From: Bacillus sp. ISL-7
Lineage (GTDB): Bacteria > Bacillota > Bacilli > Bacillales_B > DSM-18226
Length of the DNA stretch: 64,000 nt
Assembly: GCF_018613065.1 (NCBI RefSeq)
Contig: NZ_JAGGQW010000027.1
Span: 29,571 to 93,570, forward strand
Reading direction: 5' to 3'
In this document: piece after piece, positions 15,880-24,301 of the stretch
Layout: every line of letters begins with the position of its first letter
How positions within the stretch are numbered: position 1 is the first letter of the stretch
Position numbers and translations under genes: made by a program
The notes under the pieces: model-generated
Databases searched by the model: none
What the model saw: only the letters and a program-made list of their open reading frames with translations
Told to the model about the DNA's origin: nothing

Positions 15880-15981
15880 TTGTTTATAACTGGGAGATTA
15901 AAAAGCACATACCATAGTTATTTACCTTATAAATAAATCGAAACTAAATATTACATGGATAGGAAAGGGAGGAACAATTAA

Positions 15982-16965
15982 ATGGAATATGTGAAACTTG
16001 GAAATACGGGCTTGGATGTATCTCGGATTTGTCTTGGTTGTATGAGCTTTGGTATAGGAGAACGGGGAGCTTTTCCTTGGGCACTTAATGAGGAGCAAAG
16101 TCGTCCTATGATTAAAAAAGCCCTTGAGTTAGGGATCAACTTTTTTGATACAGCGAATGTTTATTCAGCTGGAACGAGCGAAGAAATTACTGGAAAAATA
16201 TTAAAAGAATATGCCAATCGGGATGAAATTGTCATCACTTCAAAGGTTTTTTACCCAGTGAATGATCGTCCAAATGGTGCTGGTCTTTCCCGAAAGCATA
16301 TTATGAGTGAAATTGATAAAACTCTTAAAAGACTGGGAACTGATTATGTAGATCTTTATCAAATCCACCGCTGGGATTACAATACTCCGATTGAAGAGAC
16401 CATGGAAGCATTGCATGATGTGGTGAAAGCTGGTAAGGCGAGGTATATAGGAGCATCTACTATATTTGCTTGGCAGTTCTTAAAAGCACAGAATGTCGCT
16501 GAGCGTAACGGATGGACCAAGTTTGTAACCATGCAAAACCATTACAACCTCTTATACCGTGAAGAGGAGAGAGAGATGATGCCACTTTGTAAGGAAGATA
16601 AAATCGGTGTGATGCCATGGAGCCCGTTGGCCGCAGGAAGATTGGCAAGGCCTTGGGGTGAAATGGACGAGCGTGCTAAAGTAGATGTCATCGGAAAAGC
16701 TATCTATTCTGTAACAGCAGATGCTGACCGACAAGTTGTTGAACGTCTAACTAAAATAGCTGAAAAACGTAGTGTATCGATGTCACAAATCGCACTTGCA
16801 TGGTTACTTCAGAAGGAACCAGTAACAGCTCCAATAGTCGGTACGACTGAAATTTCCCATATTGAAGATGCGGTAGCAGCTGTTTCTCTTAAATTAACAC
16901 CTGAAGAAATTATGATGCTTGAAGAGCCATATGTTCCACATCCAGTGCTAGGTATGACTTTCTAA
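15982..16965 (+). CDS. aldo/keto reductase (AKR 3)
   Basis: 327 residues, third member of the AKR 1/AKR 2 group, with the complete tetrad D56, Y61, K88 and H129 (YQIHRWD). It differs most in the loop region around residues 225-250 (LARPWGEMDERAKVDVIG), which helps shape the substrate pocket in this family. ATG 15982 follows GGAAAGGGAGGAAC. No operator module lies directly upstream, so it is probably read from SnoaL copy 4. It should reduce aldehydes or ketones with NADPH in the cytoplasm. Confidence 0.92.
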   Translation: MEYVKLGNTGLDVSRICLGCMSFGIGERGAFPWALNEEQSRPMIKKALELGINFFDTANVYSAGTSEEITGKILKEYANRDEIVITSKVFYPVNDRPNGAGLSRKHIMSEIDKTLKRLGTDYVDLYQIHRWDYNTPIEETMEALHDVVKAGKARYIGASTIFAWQFLKAQNVAERNGWTKFVTMQNHYNLLYREEEREMMPLCKEDKIGVMPWSPLAAGRLARPWGEMDERAKVDVIGKAIYSVTADADRQVVERLTKIAEKRSVSMSQIALAWLLQKEPVTAPIVGTTEISHIEDAVAAVSLKLTPEEIMMLEEPYVPHPVLGMTF

Positions 16966-17068
16966 TTATATTACAACCATAGATCAATATTCTTTAATGA
17001 GAGGATTAGAAGGCTGTTTATACTAAAAATATTGGATAACCAGACTTGGTTGAACAGAAGGAATCTCT

Positions 17069-17103
17069 AAGAACGCCCTAGTCCTATTACTAGGGAGTTC
17101 TTA
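17069..17103 (+). terminator. hairpin after AKR 3, possible weak terminator
   Basis: AAGAACGCCCTAGT and ACTAGGGAGTTCTT form a long stem with one mismatch but only AATC follows, so termination may be partial and allow read-through into 17155. Confidence 0.5.
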
Positions 17104-17154
17104 ATCATGCGGATGTAAAGATCAACTTTAGAATGTATGAAAGGAAGTTTAAAT

Positions 17155-17742
17155 ATGACGAATGTTTTAATCATTGGAGCAAACGGTTCACTTGCTAGTG
17201 TAGCTATTGATATGTTCCTTAAAGAAACCGATGCACAGTTGTCGCTTTATTTACGAAACTCACGCAGACTAAGAAACATTGATACTAATCGTGTCCGAGT
17301 AATTGAAGGCGATGTTATGGACCTTGAAAAACTAAAAGAGGCGATGATTGGACAGGATGTTGTCTATGCCAATCTTGCAGGTAATCTGGAACAAATGGCA
17401 AAAACAATTGTGGATGCAATGGACGATACAGGTGTTAAACGTCTCATTTGGGTTAGTTCAATGGGCATATATAATGAAGTACCAGGAGAAAGTCATGGTA
17501 GCATCTTAAATCCATATCGAAAATCAGCTGCGGTCATTGAAGCCTCAGACCTTGACTATACTATTTTGAGACCTGGATGGTTTACCAATAGGGATGAAAT
17601 TGACTATGAGACAACTCAAAAAGGCGAACCATTCAAAGGGCATGATGTATCACGAAAAAGTATTGCAGATTTGATTGTTAAATTGGCTGTAACGCCAGGA
17701 TTGGAAGTTCGTAGCAGCTTGGGTGTAAATAAACCTGAATAA
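17155..17742 (+). CDS. atypical SDR / NAD(P)H-binding protein (copy 1)
   Basis: 195 residues from ATG 17155, selected because AAAGGAAG precedes it (the ATG at 17137 is part of that site). The N-terminus MTNVLIIGANGSLASVAIDM is a Rossmann fold with GxxGxxA; later come GDVMDLEKLKEAMIGQDVVYANL, WVSSMG and DYTILRPGWFTN. This is the NmrA/YwnB-like branch, which may reduce quinones or act as a redox sensor. A paralogue is at 31422 and a 3' fragment of another copy is at 19186-19285. Confidence 0.85.
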   Translation: MTNVLIIGANGSLASVAIDMFLKETDAQLSLYLRNSRRLRNIDTNRVRVIEGDVMDLEKLKEAMIGQDVVYANLAGNLEQMAKTIVDAMDDTGVKRLIWVSSMGIYNEVPGESHGSILNPYRKSAAVIEASDLDYTILRPGWFTNRDEIDYETTQKGEPFKGHDVSRKSIADLIVKLAVTPGLEVRSSLGVNKPE

Positions 17743-17747
17743 GCATA

Positions 17748-17806
17748 GTCAAGACACTTATTTCTCACTTTACGATTAATTATAAACGAACATCACAAAG
17801 CTAAGT
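17748..17806 (+). pseudogene. 3' remnant of a fifth SnoaL copy
   Basis: ACTTATTTCTCACTTTACG, followed by ATTAATTATAAACGAAC and ATCACAAAGCTAAGTTG, matches the last about 55 bases of the SnoaL genes (ATTTCTCACTTTTCGATTAA ... ACATTACAAAGCTAATTTG) with a few changes. No upstream part is left. It shows that a SnoaL copy once stood downstream of the NAD-binding gene too. Confidence 0.75.
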
Positions 17807-17856
17807 TGTTTAAAGATTAAGGATTAATGTTTGGTTGCTGTACCAACAGCACCTGA

Positions 17857-17896
17857 AAATGACTGGGAATAGTAAAATACTATCCAGTCATTTTTT
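17857..17896 (+). terminator. strong terminator before MFS 2
   Basis: AAATGACTGG and CCAGTCATTT flank an inner ATAGT/ACTAT stem; TTTTTT follows. Confidence 0.85.
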
Positions 17897-17981
17897 CTGG
17901 AAATAGCTGAGCAAAATATTGTTTTAAGTTTTTTTAAAAGATAGATAGATTCAATAAAGGAAAAGGAGAACAGAAAAAACT

Positions 17982-19163
17982 ATGGGTAATACTTGGAAAA
18001 TTTATATGTTAGCCTTCATTGGCTTCTTCGTCGGTACGAACGAGTTCGTTATTGCGGGGATCCTTAATAAAGTGGCTGACTCAGCACATATATCGGTTTC
18101 AGCAGCAGGACAGCTTATAACCGTTTTCTCCATTGCTTATGCGTTTGGACCAACATTGGTGATAATGGCTCTGGCGAAAATGGATAAGCGTAAGTTATTA
18201 ATGATTTCTTTAGCGATCCTTGTGCTGGGAAGTATTATGACAGCTGCACTTCCTAGTTTCATCTTCTTAATAGTATCACGTGTTGTACTTGCCGTAGGAA
18301 CTGGCATATTTGTCATCACCGCCATGGATGTTGCACCAAAACTAGCATCTCCCAACCGTCAAGGTAGTGCGATAGCTACTGTCTTTGCGGGTTTTAGTAC
18401 TTCGCTTATCATTGGTATTCCAATTGGTCGAATTGTGGCTCAAGCATACGATTGGAGAGTTATTTTTTGGGGAATTGCTTTATTAAGCTTATTGGCGATC
18501 TTTGCTATTGCACGTTGGATTCCAACCACAGAAGTAGCAAAGCCTATCCCATTTAGAATGCAAATGGGACTTTTAAAAAGACCAGTCATTGCGTTAACTA
18601 TCGGAGTTACCTTATTTGGATTTATTAGTTATTCGGTATTCAATACATTTATGACCCCATTCCTTTCTTCAGTTTTGCATATGGGAGAAGGAGAAATCAG
18701 CATTATTTTCTTTGCGTTAGGTATTGCTAGCTTAGTTGGATCAAAACTTGGGGGATTCCTGGCAGATCGAATTGGCATCGATCGTACACTCTTCGGCAGC
18801 CTTTCTGTCCAATTTTTAGTCCTAATGATTTTGTCTATCGTTTTGATTGCGTTTGCTCATTCTGTAATTATCTCCATCGTGTTAATTATGATTTGGTCAA
18901 TCGCTGTATGGACATTTTCGACGACCCAGAATTTCAAAATAGTCACAATTGGACAGGAAGCATCTGGTATCTTGCTAAGTCTAAACATGACTATTATTCA
19001 GATTGGAATTGCGGCGGGAGCTGGTATTGGAGGGGTTGCGATAGGAAGTACAATGCAACCGATCACTTGGGTAGGGGCTGCATCAGCCTTAATTGCAGTG
19101 ATTATTTCAGTTGTTTCTTTAGGATTTAGCAACACCTCTCGTAAAAGTGTTGAAGTGAAGTGA
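17982..19163 (+). CDS. MFS transporter (MFS 2)
   Basis: 393 residues, about twelve membrane helices, DHA1 branch of the MFS. Visible are AKMDKRKLLMIS (motif A equivalent in the first half), AVGTGIFVITAMDVAPKLA, and GGFLADRIGIDRTLFGSL, the motif A of the second half. It is a likely exporter of small organic compounds. ATG 17982 follows AAAAGGAGAACAG. It lies behind a strong terminator, and no operator palindrome is visible in the 80 bp between, so its promoter is unclear. A paralogue (MFS 3) is at 30141. Confidence 0.88.
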   Translation: MGNTWKIYMLAFIGFFVGTNEFVIAGILNKVADSAHISVSAAGQLITVFSIAYAFGPTLVIMALAKMDKRKLLMISLAILVLGSIMTAALPSFIFLIVSRVVLAVGTGIFVITAMDVAPKLASPNRQGSAIATVFAGFSTSLIIGIPIGRIVAQAYDWRVIFWGIALLSLLAIFAIARWIPTTEVAKPIPFRMQMGLLKRPVIALTIGVTLFGFISYSVFNTFMTPFLSSVLHMGEGEISIIFFALGIASLVGSKLGGFLADRIGIDRTLFGSLSVQFLVLMILSIVLIAFAHSVIISIVLIMIWSIAVWTFSTTQNFKIVTIGQEASGILLSLNMTIIQIGIAAGAGIGGVAIGSTMQPITWVGAASALIAVIISVVSLGFSNTSRKSVEVK

Positions 19164-19185
19164 TAAAAACACATTAAAAAGTGCT

Positions 19186-19285
19186 TGATGTATCACGAAA
19201 AAGTATTGCAGATTTGATTGTTAAAATGGCTGTAACGCCAGGATTAGAAGTTCGTAGCAGCTTGGGCATGAACAAGCCCGAATAA
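19186..19285 (+). pseudogene. 3' remnant of an NAD(P)-binding protein gene
   Basis: The frame LDVSRKSIADLIVKMAVTPG, ending SSLGMNKPE and TAA, copies the last about 33 codons of the gene at 17155-17742 with a few substitutions. There is no start and no upstream body. It is left over from a lost duplicate between MFS 2 and the ADH gene. Confidence 0.88.
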
Positions 19286-19342
19286 GGATCGTAATAAGAT
19301 TTTGTTAATTCATGATAACAAGAAAGGATTGTGTCTTCATTT

Positions 19343-20392
19343 ATGTGCAATAATCATACAACCAATGTTTTAAGTGTTCCTAGTGCAAAAGAACCATTTG
19401 AAAAGACTACTATTGAGCGGAGAGAATTACGACCAGATGACATCTTAATTGATATTAAGTATTGCGGTATTTGCCACTCTGATATTCACTTTGCATATAA
19501 CGAGTGGGGAACTGGGATCTTTCCAATGGTTCCTGGTCACGAAATTGCAGGGGTCGTGGCAGCAGTAGGATCAGAAGTTAAAAATTTTGCTGTTGGTGAT
19601 CACGTTGGCGTTGGTTGCTTTGTTAACTCCTGCGGGGAATGCGAATACTGCCTAAGTGGCGAGGAGCAATTTTGTACAAAGGGCGTTGTCATGGTATTTA
19701 ATTCGTTAGATTACGATGGTCAACTAACATACGGTGGATATAGCCAAAAAATCGTTGTAAAGGAAAAGTTCGTTATCCGTATTCCAGATGCTATGGAACT
19801 TGATGTAGCAAGCCCGTTATTGTGTGCAGGCATCACCACATACTCTCCTTTGAAACATTGGAACGTTGGACCAGGTAAGAAGGTTGCGATTGTGGGAATG
19901 GGAGGTCTTGGACACCTAGCGGTCCAATTTGCTCATGCGATGGGTGCTGAAGTAACTGCCTTGAGTCAGACGATGAATAAGAAAGAGGAAGCCCTTGGTT
20001 TTGGTGCAAATCATTATTTTGCAACCAATGACCCAGCTACATTCACTGAGTTAGCTGGTCGGTTTGACGTAATTTTAAATACAGTTTCAGCAAATCTTGA
20101 CGTTGATGCTTATTTATCATTACTTAAAGTAGATGGAACACTCGTTAACGTAGGTGCACCAGCAGAGCCTGAAAAATACCATGTGTTTTCTTTAATCATG
20201 GGTCGCCGTAGCATGGCTGGTTCAAATGTTGGTGGGATTCGAGAAACACAAGAGATGATTGAATTTGCAGCTCAAAACGGCATTGCCCCTAAAATTGAGG
20301 TAATCCGTGCTGACCAAGTAAACGAAGCATATGAGCGTGTTCTCCGTAGTGATGTACGTTATCGATTCGTTATAGACATGTCTACTCTGTAA
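19343..20392 (+). CDS. zinc-dependent alcohol dehydrogenase (ADH 1)
   Basis: 349 residues from ATG 19343, chosen by comparison with the paralogue at 28935; GTG 19331 is an alternative. It is a medium-chain reductase of the YahK/cinnamyl-alcohol group. Catalytic zinc ligands are C44 (CGICHSD), H66 and E67 (PGHEIAG); structural zinc cysteines lie in CGECEYCLSGEEQFC; the cofactor site is GMGGLGHLAV. It interconverts aldehydes and alcohols with NADP(H). It follows the remnant above; no operator palindrome is visible directly upstream, so it may be read through from MFS 2. Confidence 0.92.
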   Translation: MCNNHTTNVLSVPSAKEPFEKTTIERRELRPDDILIDIKYCGICHSDIHFAYNEWGTGIFPMVPGHEIAGVVAAVGSEVKNFAVGDHVGVGCFVNSCGECEYCLSGEEQFCTKGVVMVFNSLDYDGQLTYGGYSQKIVVKEKFVIRIPDAMELDVASPLLCAGITTYSPLKHWNVGPGKKVAIVGMGGLGHLAVQFAHAMGAEVTALSQTMNKKEEALGFGANHYFATNDPATFTELAGRFDVILNTVSANLDVDAYLSLLKVDGTLVNVGAPAEPEKYHVFSLIMGRRSMAGSNVGGIRETQEMIEFAAQNGIAPKIEVIRADQVNEAYERVLRSDVRYRFVIDMSTL

Positions 20393-20430
20393 CTTTTAAC
20401 GATTGTTTTTTTACCATTAACAGATGAAGA

Positions 20431-20463
20431 TGGGTCAACCAATTAATTCTATTGGTTGGCCCT
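20431..20463 (+). terminator. hairpin after ADH 1
   Basis: GGTCAACCAAT and ATTGGTTGGCC form a stem; no clear T run follows. The paralogue at 28935 has a comparable hairpin at the same place. Confidence 0.45.
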
Positions 20464-20614
20464 ATTATTGTCGTACGTTTTTCAATTTCCTCAAATCTAC
20501 CCCAAGACACGTCTATCTATAAATTAAGTTATATTCAAACAAAGGTTATTTTGAATTGGGTAACTTTGAACTCTTAATTCTGGTATAGCCCTCCAAAATA
20601 CACAATTTCAATCC

Positions 20615-20680
20615 ATTCGTGCACTATTACACGAATCATCATTATTTAGTAATTGTGGATATATTGCATATGATTATAAT
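20615..20680 (+). promoter_or_regulatory. regulon module, copy 7 (antiporter gene)
   Basis: ATTCGTG and CACGAAT flank eight bases (20615-20636), the most symmetric operator in the window. TTGTGG (20653-20658), 16 bp and TATAAT (20675-20680) follow; the operator-to--10 distance is again 59 bp. Confidence 0.78.
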
Positions 20681-20747
20681 AATATACATGCGAGTTTTAA
20701 TTTATTCGTGTGTTTTATTTTTATTAAAATTGATGAGGAGGGATTGG

Positions 20748-22076
20748 ATGGAACAACAAGGTTCTATTATCTCACTTTTAATTGTAAGTATTGTCGCATT
20801 TTTAACACCTATTTTGCTGCACCGTTTTAAATTACAATTTGTTCCCGTAGTAGTTGCAGAAATTATTATGGGTTTAATTATAGGAAAGAGTGGATTTAAT
20901 CTTGTGCATGAAGACACATGGCTCGGAATTCTTTCTACTCTAGGATTTTTATTTCTTATGTTTTTAAGTGGACTTGAAATTGACTTTCGTGGCTTTTCCA
21001 TGAAACAAGGCAAGAAACTAAGAAAGGAGAAAGTTGAACCGAATACCTTTCTAATTTCAAGCATCATTTTTGCTGGGATTTTTATTGTTTCCTTTGGATT
21101 ATCCTTTCTATTTGTTCTAGCGGGCTTTATTCATAATGTTTTCCTAATGACTTTAATTATTTCATCGATTTCTCTTGGGGTTGTTGTCCCTACATTAAAA
21201 GAAGCGAATTTAATGAAAACGAACATTGGCCAGATTATCTTGCTTATTGCAGTTATTGCTGATCTGGTTACAATGATCTCTCTTGCTGTGTTTGAGTCTC
21301 TATTTGGTAAAGATGGTGGACATACCTGGACGCTTCTTATTTTGTTTGCTGTAGGTGCTGGGCTCTATTTTATCGCCAACTGGTTAAAGAAGCGAAAAAT
21401 CTTTTCTGAATTGGCAGCAGGAACGACACAGATTGGGACAAGGGCAGTATTTACCTTATTAATTGCGTTTGTCGCTATTTCTCAAATTGTTGGAGCTGAA
21501 AACATCCTAGGGGCGTTTCTGGCAGGGGTAATTGTATCATTGCTGTCGCCTAACAAGGAAATGGTTCTTAAATTAGACTCATTTGGGTATGGATTTTTCA
21601 TCCCGATCTTTTTTGTGATGATTGGTGTGAAATTAGATTTATGGTCATTGTTGAGTGAGAAAAAAATGCTGATGCTTATACCACTTCTTCTTATTGCACT
21701 GTTATTGTCCAAATTAATCCCAGCGATTTTTCTAAGAAAATGGTATGACATAAAGACAGTTATTTCTTCAGGGTTTCTTCTGACTTCAACTCTTTCGGTT
21801 GTAATTGCTGCCGCTACGGTTGGACAAAGAATAGGCGTAATCACCCAGCAGATGAGTGGGACCCTTATTCTGGTTGCCGTCATCTCCTGTGTAGTAACAC
21901 CCATCTTGTTTAAAAAGATGTTCTCACAAAGGGATGATGGAAGTAAAGAACAGAATGCAGCGTTCACTAAATCCAACAATATTTGTTTGCCTTTAAAAAG
22001 AAAACTAAACTCTACTCAATCTAAGCCTAATGTTGTAGCACATAGAGCAGTAAAAAGCAGAAAAAGAATTGTATAG
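20748..22076 (+). CDS. cation:proton antiporter (CPA2 family)
   Basis: 442 residues from ATG 20748, which follows GAGGAGG; the longer open frame from 20619 would include the promoter and is rejected. About eleven to twelve membrane helices; typical CPA2 (NapA/KefB-type) segments are LGFLFLMFLSGLEIDF, VVVPTLKEANL and GAENILGAFLAGVIVSLL. These proteins exchange Na+ or K+ for H+. KefB/KefC relatives are activated by electrophile adducts, so its presence in an oxidoreductase regulon fits electrophile defence, but no C-terminal KTN/TrkA-N domain is present; a short basic tail replaces it. Confidence 0.88.
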   Translation: MEQQGSIISLLIVSIVAFLTPILLHRFKLQFVPVVVAEIIMGLIIGKSGFNLVHEDTWLGILSTLGFLFLMFLSGLEIDFRGFSMKQGKKLRKEKVEPNTFLISSIIFAGIFIVSFGLSFLFVLAGFIHNVFLMTLIISSISLGVVVPTLKEANLMKTNIGQIILLIAVIADLVTMISLAVFESLFGKDGGHTWTLLILFAVGAGLYFIANWLKKRKIFSELAAGTTQIGTRAVFTLLIAFVAISQIVGAENILGAFLAGVIVSLLSPNKEMVLKLDSFGYGFFIPIFFVMIGVKLDLWSLLSEKKMLMLIPLLLIALLLSKLIPAIFLRKWYDIKTVISSGFLLTSTLSVVIAAATVGQRIGVITQQMSGTLILVAVISCVVTPILFKKMFSQRDDGSKEQNAAFTKSNNICLPLKRKLNSTQSKPNVVAHRAVKSRKRIV

Positions 22077-22277
22077 TATTTTAAGTTGTCGAGTATCGAA
22101 AGGTATATTTTAGCTAAACGATGCTGAATTTATTTATATTGTCTACACTAAGTCCAGCTATTGAAAGTTATTGTATCCGAACCGTTCATGAGTGAAAGAA
22201 TGGAAAACGAAAACAGCACGAATAATAAGCAAGTCTTCAATAGATAAAAAAACGTTATTTAGGAGGTTGCAAAAAAA

Positions 22278-22646
22278 ATGAGTGAAGATAAACAAAAAAT
22301 CCTAGCAATTTATCAACAGATTGATGCTGCAATGGTTAATAAAGATACTCAAGGCTTGGAAAACATCCTTGATGACAATTATGTATTAGTTCACATGACT
22401 GGTTATCATCAACCTAAGCGAGAATGGCTTGAACAAATAGATAATGAACAAATGAAATACTACAAAACCATGCCGCAAAAAACAACAATTACAATAGAAG
22501 GTAATACTGCTACTCTTATTTGTGATACTAAACTTGATGCTAGAATTTATGGTTTTAGAAACACTTGGAGTATGCAAATGAAAATGCATTTTGATAAACG
22601 TGGAGACAATTGGTATCCTGTAAGGACTATTGCAACAAGTAGATAA
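22278..22646 (+). CDS. DUF4440/SnoaL-like NTF2-fold protein
   Basis: 122 residues from ATG 22278 after AGGAGGTTGC. Begins with a helix (MSEDKQKILAIYQQIDAAMV), then LENILDDNYVLVHMTGYHQPK and the C-terminal sheet GNTATLICDTKLDARIYG, the order of DUF4440-type NTF2-like proteins. Distantly similar in fold, not in sequence, to the SnoaL array. Function unknown; could bind or convert a small ligand. It stands 200 bp after the antiporter and is closed by a terminator. Confidence 0.75.
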   Translation: MSEDKQKILAIYQQIDAAMVNKDTQGLENILDDNYVLVHMTGYHQPKREWLEQIDNEQMKYYKTMPQKTTITIEGNTATLICDTKLDARIYGFRNTWSMQMKMHFDKRGDNWYPVRTIATSR

Positions 22647-22699
22647 AAAACAGAGATAATAAGATAACAACGGCATAATTTAACATTTCAAAAAATGGG

Positions 22700-22753
22700 A
22701 ACCCTATTATAACCTTGTTCAGTCGCAATGGTGACAAGGATTTAATAGGGTTT
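22700..22753 (+). terminator. terminator
   Basis: AACCCTATTA and TAATAGGGTT form the outer stem, ACCTTGT and ACAAGG the inner one. Confidence 0.7.
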
Positions 22754-22854
22754 ATGATTTCTGCATATCAGTGTGATAATGGGGGTAACATTAACTTGTT
22801 ATTCCACAATTAGTTATTATTTTTTTTTCTACTTAACAGGAGGAAATTGAGTTA

Positions 22855-24000
22855 ATGCAGGATAATGTAAAAACATCCACAGATAAGTATGAGATTTCAC
22901 CTCTTGAACTGATTTTCGATTTGGGATTTGTGTTTGCATTGTCCCAGCTGTCAGAACATTTACTACATCATCTCAACTGGCATGGTATGGCGGAAATGAT
23001 AGCCCTGCTGATTGCGGTATATAATGTATGGTCATATACGAGCTTTGGAGCCACATTCATACGTGTCGGAAAGACTCAGACTCAGTGGATGATGCTTATC
23101 GTGATGCTTTTAGGGCTATTCATGTTCGCTTCAATTCATCGTGCATTTGGAGTAGAGGCGTGGACATTTGTAACTCCGTTTCTAGTATGTCAGATAGGAA
23201 ATGGATTATTTACCACTTTTGCTGAAACTGGTCTTAAAGCTCATTACTCAAGAATGCTTGGATGGATTCTTGCTACTACACCACTCTGGATTATAGGTTC
23301 GTTTGCAGATAGCGAAGAGAGGCTTATATGGTGGGGCATTGCAGCAGGAATTGACATCTTAGGAACGTGGTTTGCCCATCCATTACCTGGTCGTGTTCTC
23401 AGATCCGAAAATGTAGAATTTGATGCGGAACATATGGTTGAAAGATGTAGGCTTTTCTTAATTATTGCACTGGGAGAGATTGTTTTTACGACGGGTAAAG
23501 CCATATCAGCAGCTCCAATTAATCATATCACGCTGCTTACAGGAATATGTTCTATCGCATCGATTGTTGCGTTATGGGCTATTTACTTCGGTGGATCAGA
23601 ACATCTGGTACTACATTATACTGAGGAAACTACAAATCCAATTCTAGCTGCAAGACTTGCGATGAACGGTTTAATAGTAACTGTTGCAGGTTTAATTTTG
23701 TTTGCTGTAGGAATTGAGTTGGTGATTGAGCACCCTTATTCGGGGGCATCGGCATCAATGACCACTCTTCTGTTTGGTGGTCCCATCCTCTACCTTTTAT
23801 CGCAGGGATGGTATCTCTGGTATATAACTAGGAAAGTCCCATATTACAGAGTAGTGGGAGGGATTATTCTAGTGATATGCGGATTCCTATCTAATTTCAC
23901 GAAGACATATTTCTCTTTAATTATCGTAACGATTCTACTCGTTATTCTTTCTGGGATTATTACGGGGTCTGTAAAAAAGAATAAAGGAAATAGGCTCTGA
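22855..24000 (+). CDS. low-temperature-requirement A (LtrA) family protein
   Basis: 381 residues with about ten membrane helices. The LtrA hallmarks are an N-terminal SPLELIFDLGFVFALSQLSE and the central HMVERCRLFLIIALGEIVFTT. The molecular function of LtrA is not established; it was named for cold growth in Listeria. ATG 22855 lies after CAGGAGGAAATTGAGTTA. No operator palindrome is visible in the 200 bp upstream, and its only link with the regulon is position. Confidence 0.9.
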   Translation: MQDNVKTSTDKYEISPLELIFDLGFVFALSQLSEHLLHHLNWHGMAEMIALLIAVYNVWSYTSFGATFIRVGKTQTQWMMLIVMLLGLFMFASIHRAFGVEAWTFVTPFLVCQIGNGLFTTFAETGLKAHYSRMLGWILATTPLWIIGSFADSEERLIWWGIAAGIDILGTWFAHPLPGRVLRSENVEFDAEHMVERCRLFLIIALGEIVFTTGKAISAAPINHITLLTGICSIASIVALWAIYFGGSEHLVLHYTEETTNPILAARLAMNGLIVTVAGLILFAVGIELVIEHPYSGASASMTTLLFGGPILYLLSQGWYLWYITRKVPYYRVVGGIILVICGFLSNFTKTYFSLIIVTILLVILSGIITGSVKKNKGNRL

Positions 24001-24114
24001 ACAAAGTTTTTTATAAGGCAGTATTAGTAGGAAAAGAAAACTTTCCTATAGTTAATGAACAAGGATTGAGAAGATTATATTGAAATGATTGAGGAATAGC
24101 ATTCTTTATATTTA

Positions 24115-24197
24115 GTACACAATTTTATTGGATTTGTGAACTAATAAACAAATCGTCCGAATTTAACCATTGAAGCATCTCATATTTGTATTAAAAT
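24115..24197 (+). promoter_or_regulatory. regulon module, copy 8 (AKR 4)
   Basis: Operator TTTGTGAACTAATAAACAAA (24133-24152), TTGAAG (24170-24175), 16 bp, TAAAAT (24192-24197). Confidence 0.75.
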
Positions 24198-24301
24198 TAT
24201 ACAGAGATGTTACTTAATACATCGATGGGAACAAAATTAAGAGTCATTTTTGATTGTATGGAAGCCAAAAGTTAGTAATCCCATATAGGAGGAATCTGTA
24301 A

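Larger units (their letters stand above)
13037..15888. repeat. four-unit tandem repeat of about 710-716 bp
   Basis: SnoaL starts lie at 13303, 14013, 14729 and 15439. Every unit begins with the first codons of the TetR gene in antisense (TATCCACCTTAGACAT, ending at 13053, 13770, 14480 and 15196), then the regulatory module and the SnoaL gene. The units therefore arose by duplication with breakpoints in codon 6-7 of tetR and just past the SnoaL stop. Units 2 and 4 share variants, units 1 and 3 share others, which suggests a dimer was duplicated. Confidence 0.93.

Noticed and set aside
13037..15888. CRISPR-like or satellite repeat
   Set aside because: The repeats are 710-bp gene units with intact reading frames, not short spacer-separated repeats. 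No CRISPR array or cas gene was seen in the window.
20619..20747. N-terminal extension of the antiporter
   Set aside because: It would include the operator and the -10 hexamer; ATG 20748 has the ribosome-binding site.
21482..21979. 165-codon open frame on the minus strand
   Set aside because: Antisense of the CPA2 antiporter, no initiation signal.
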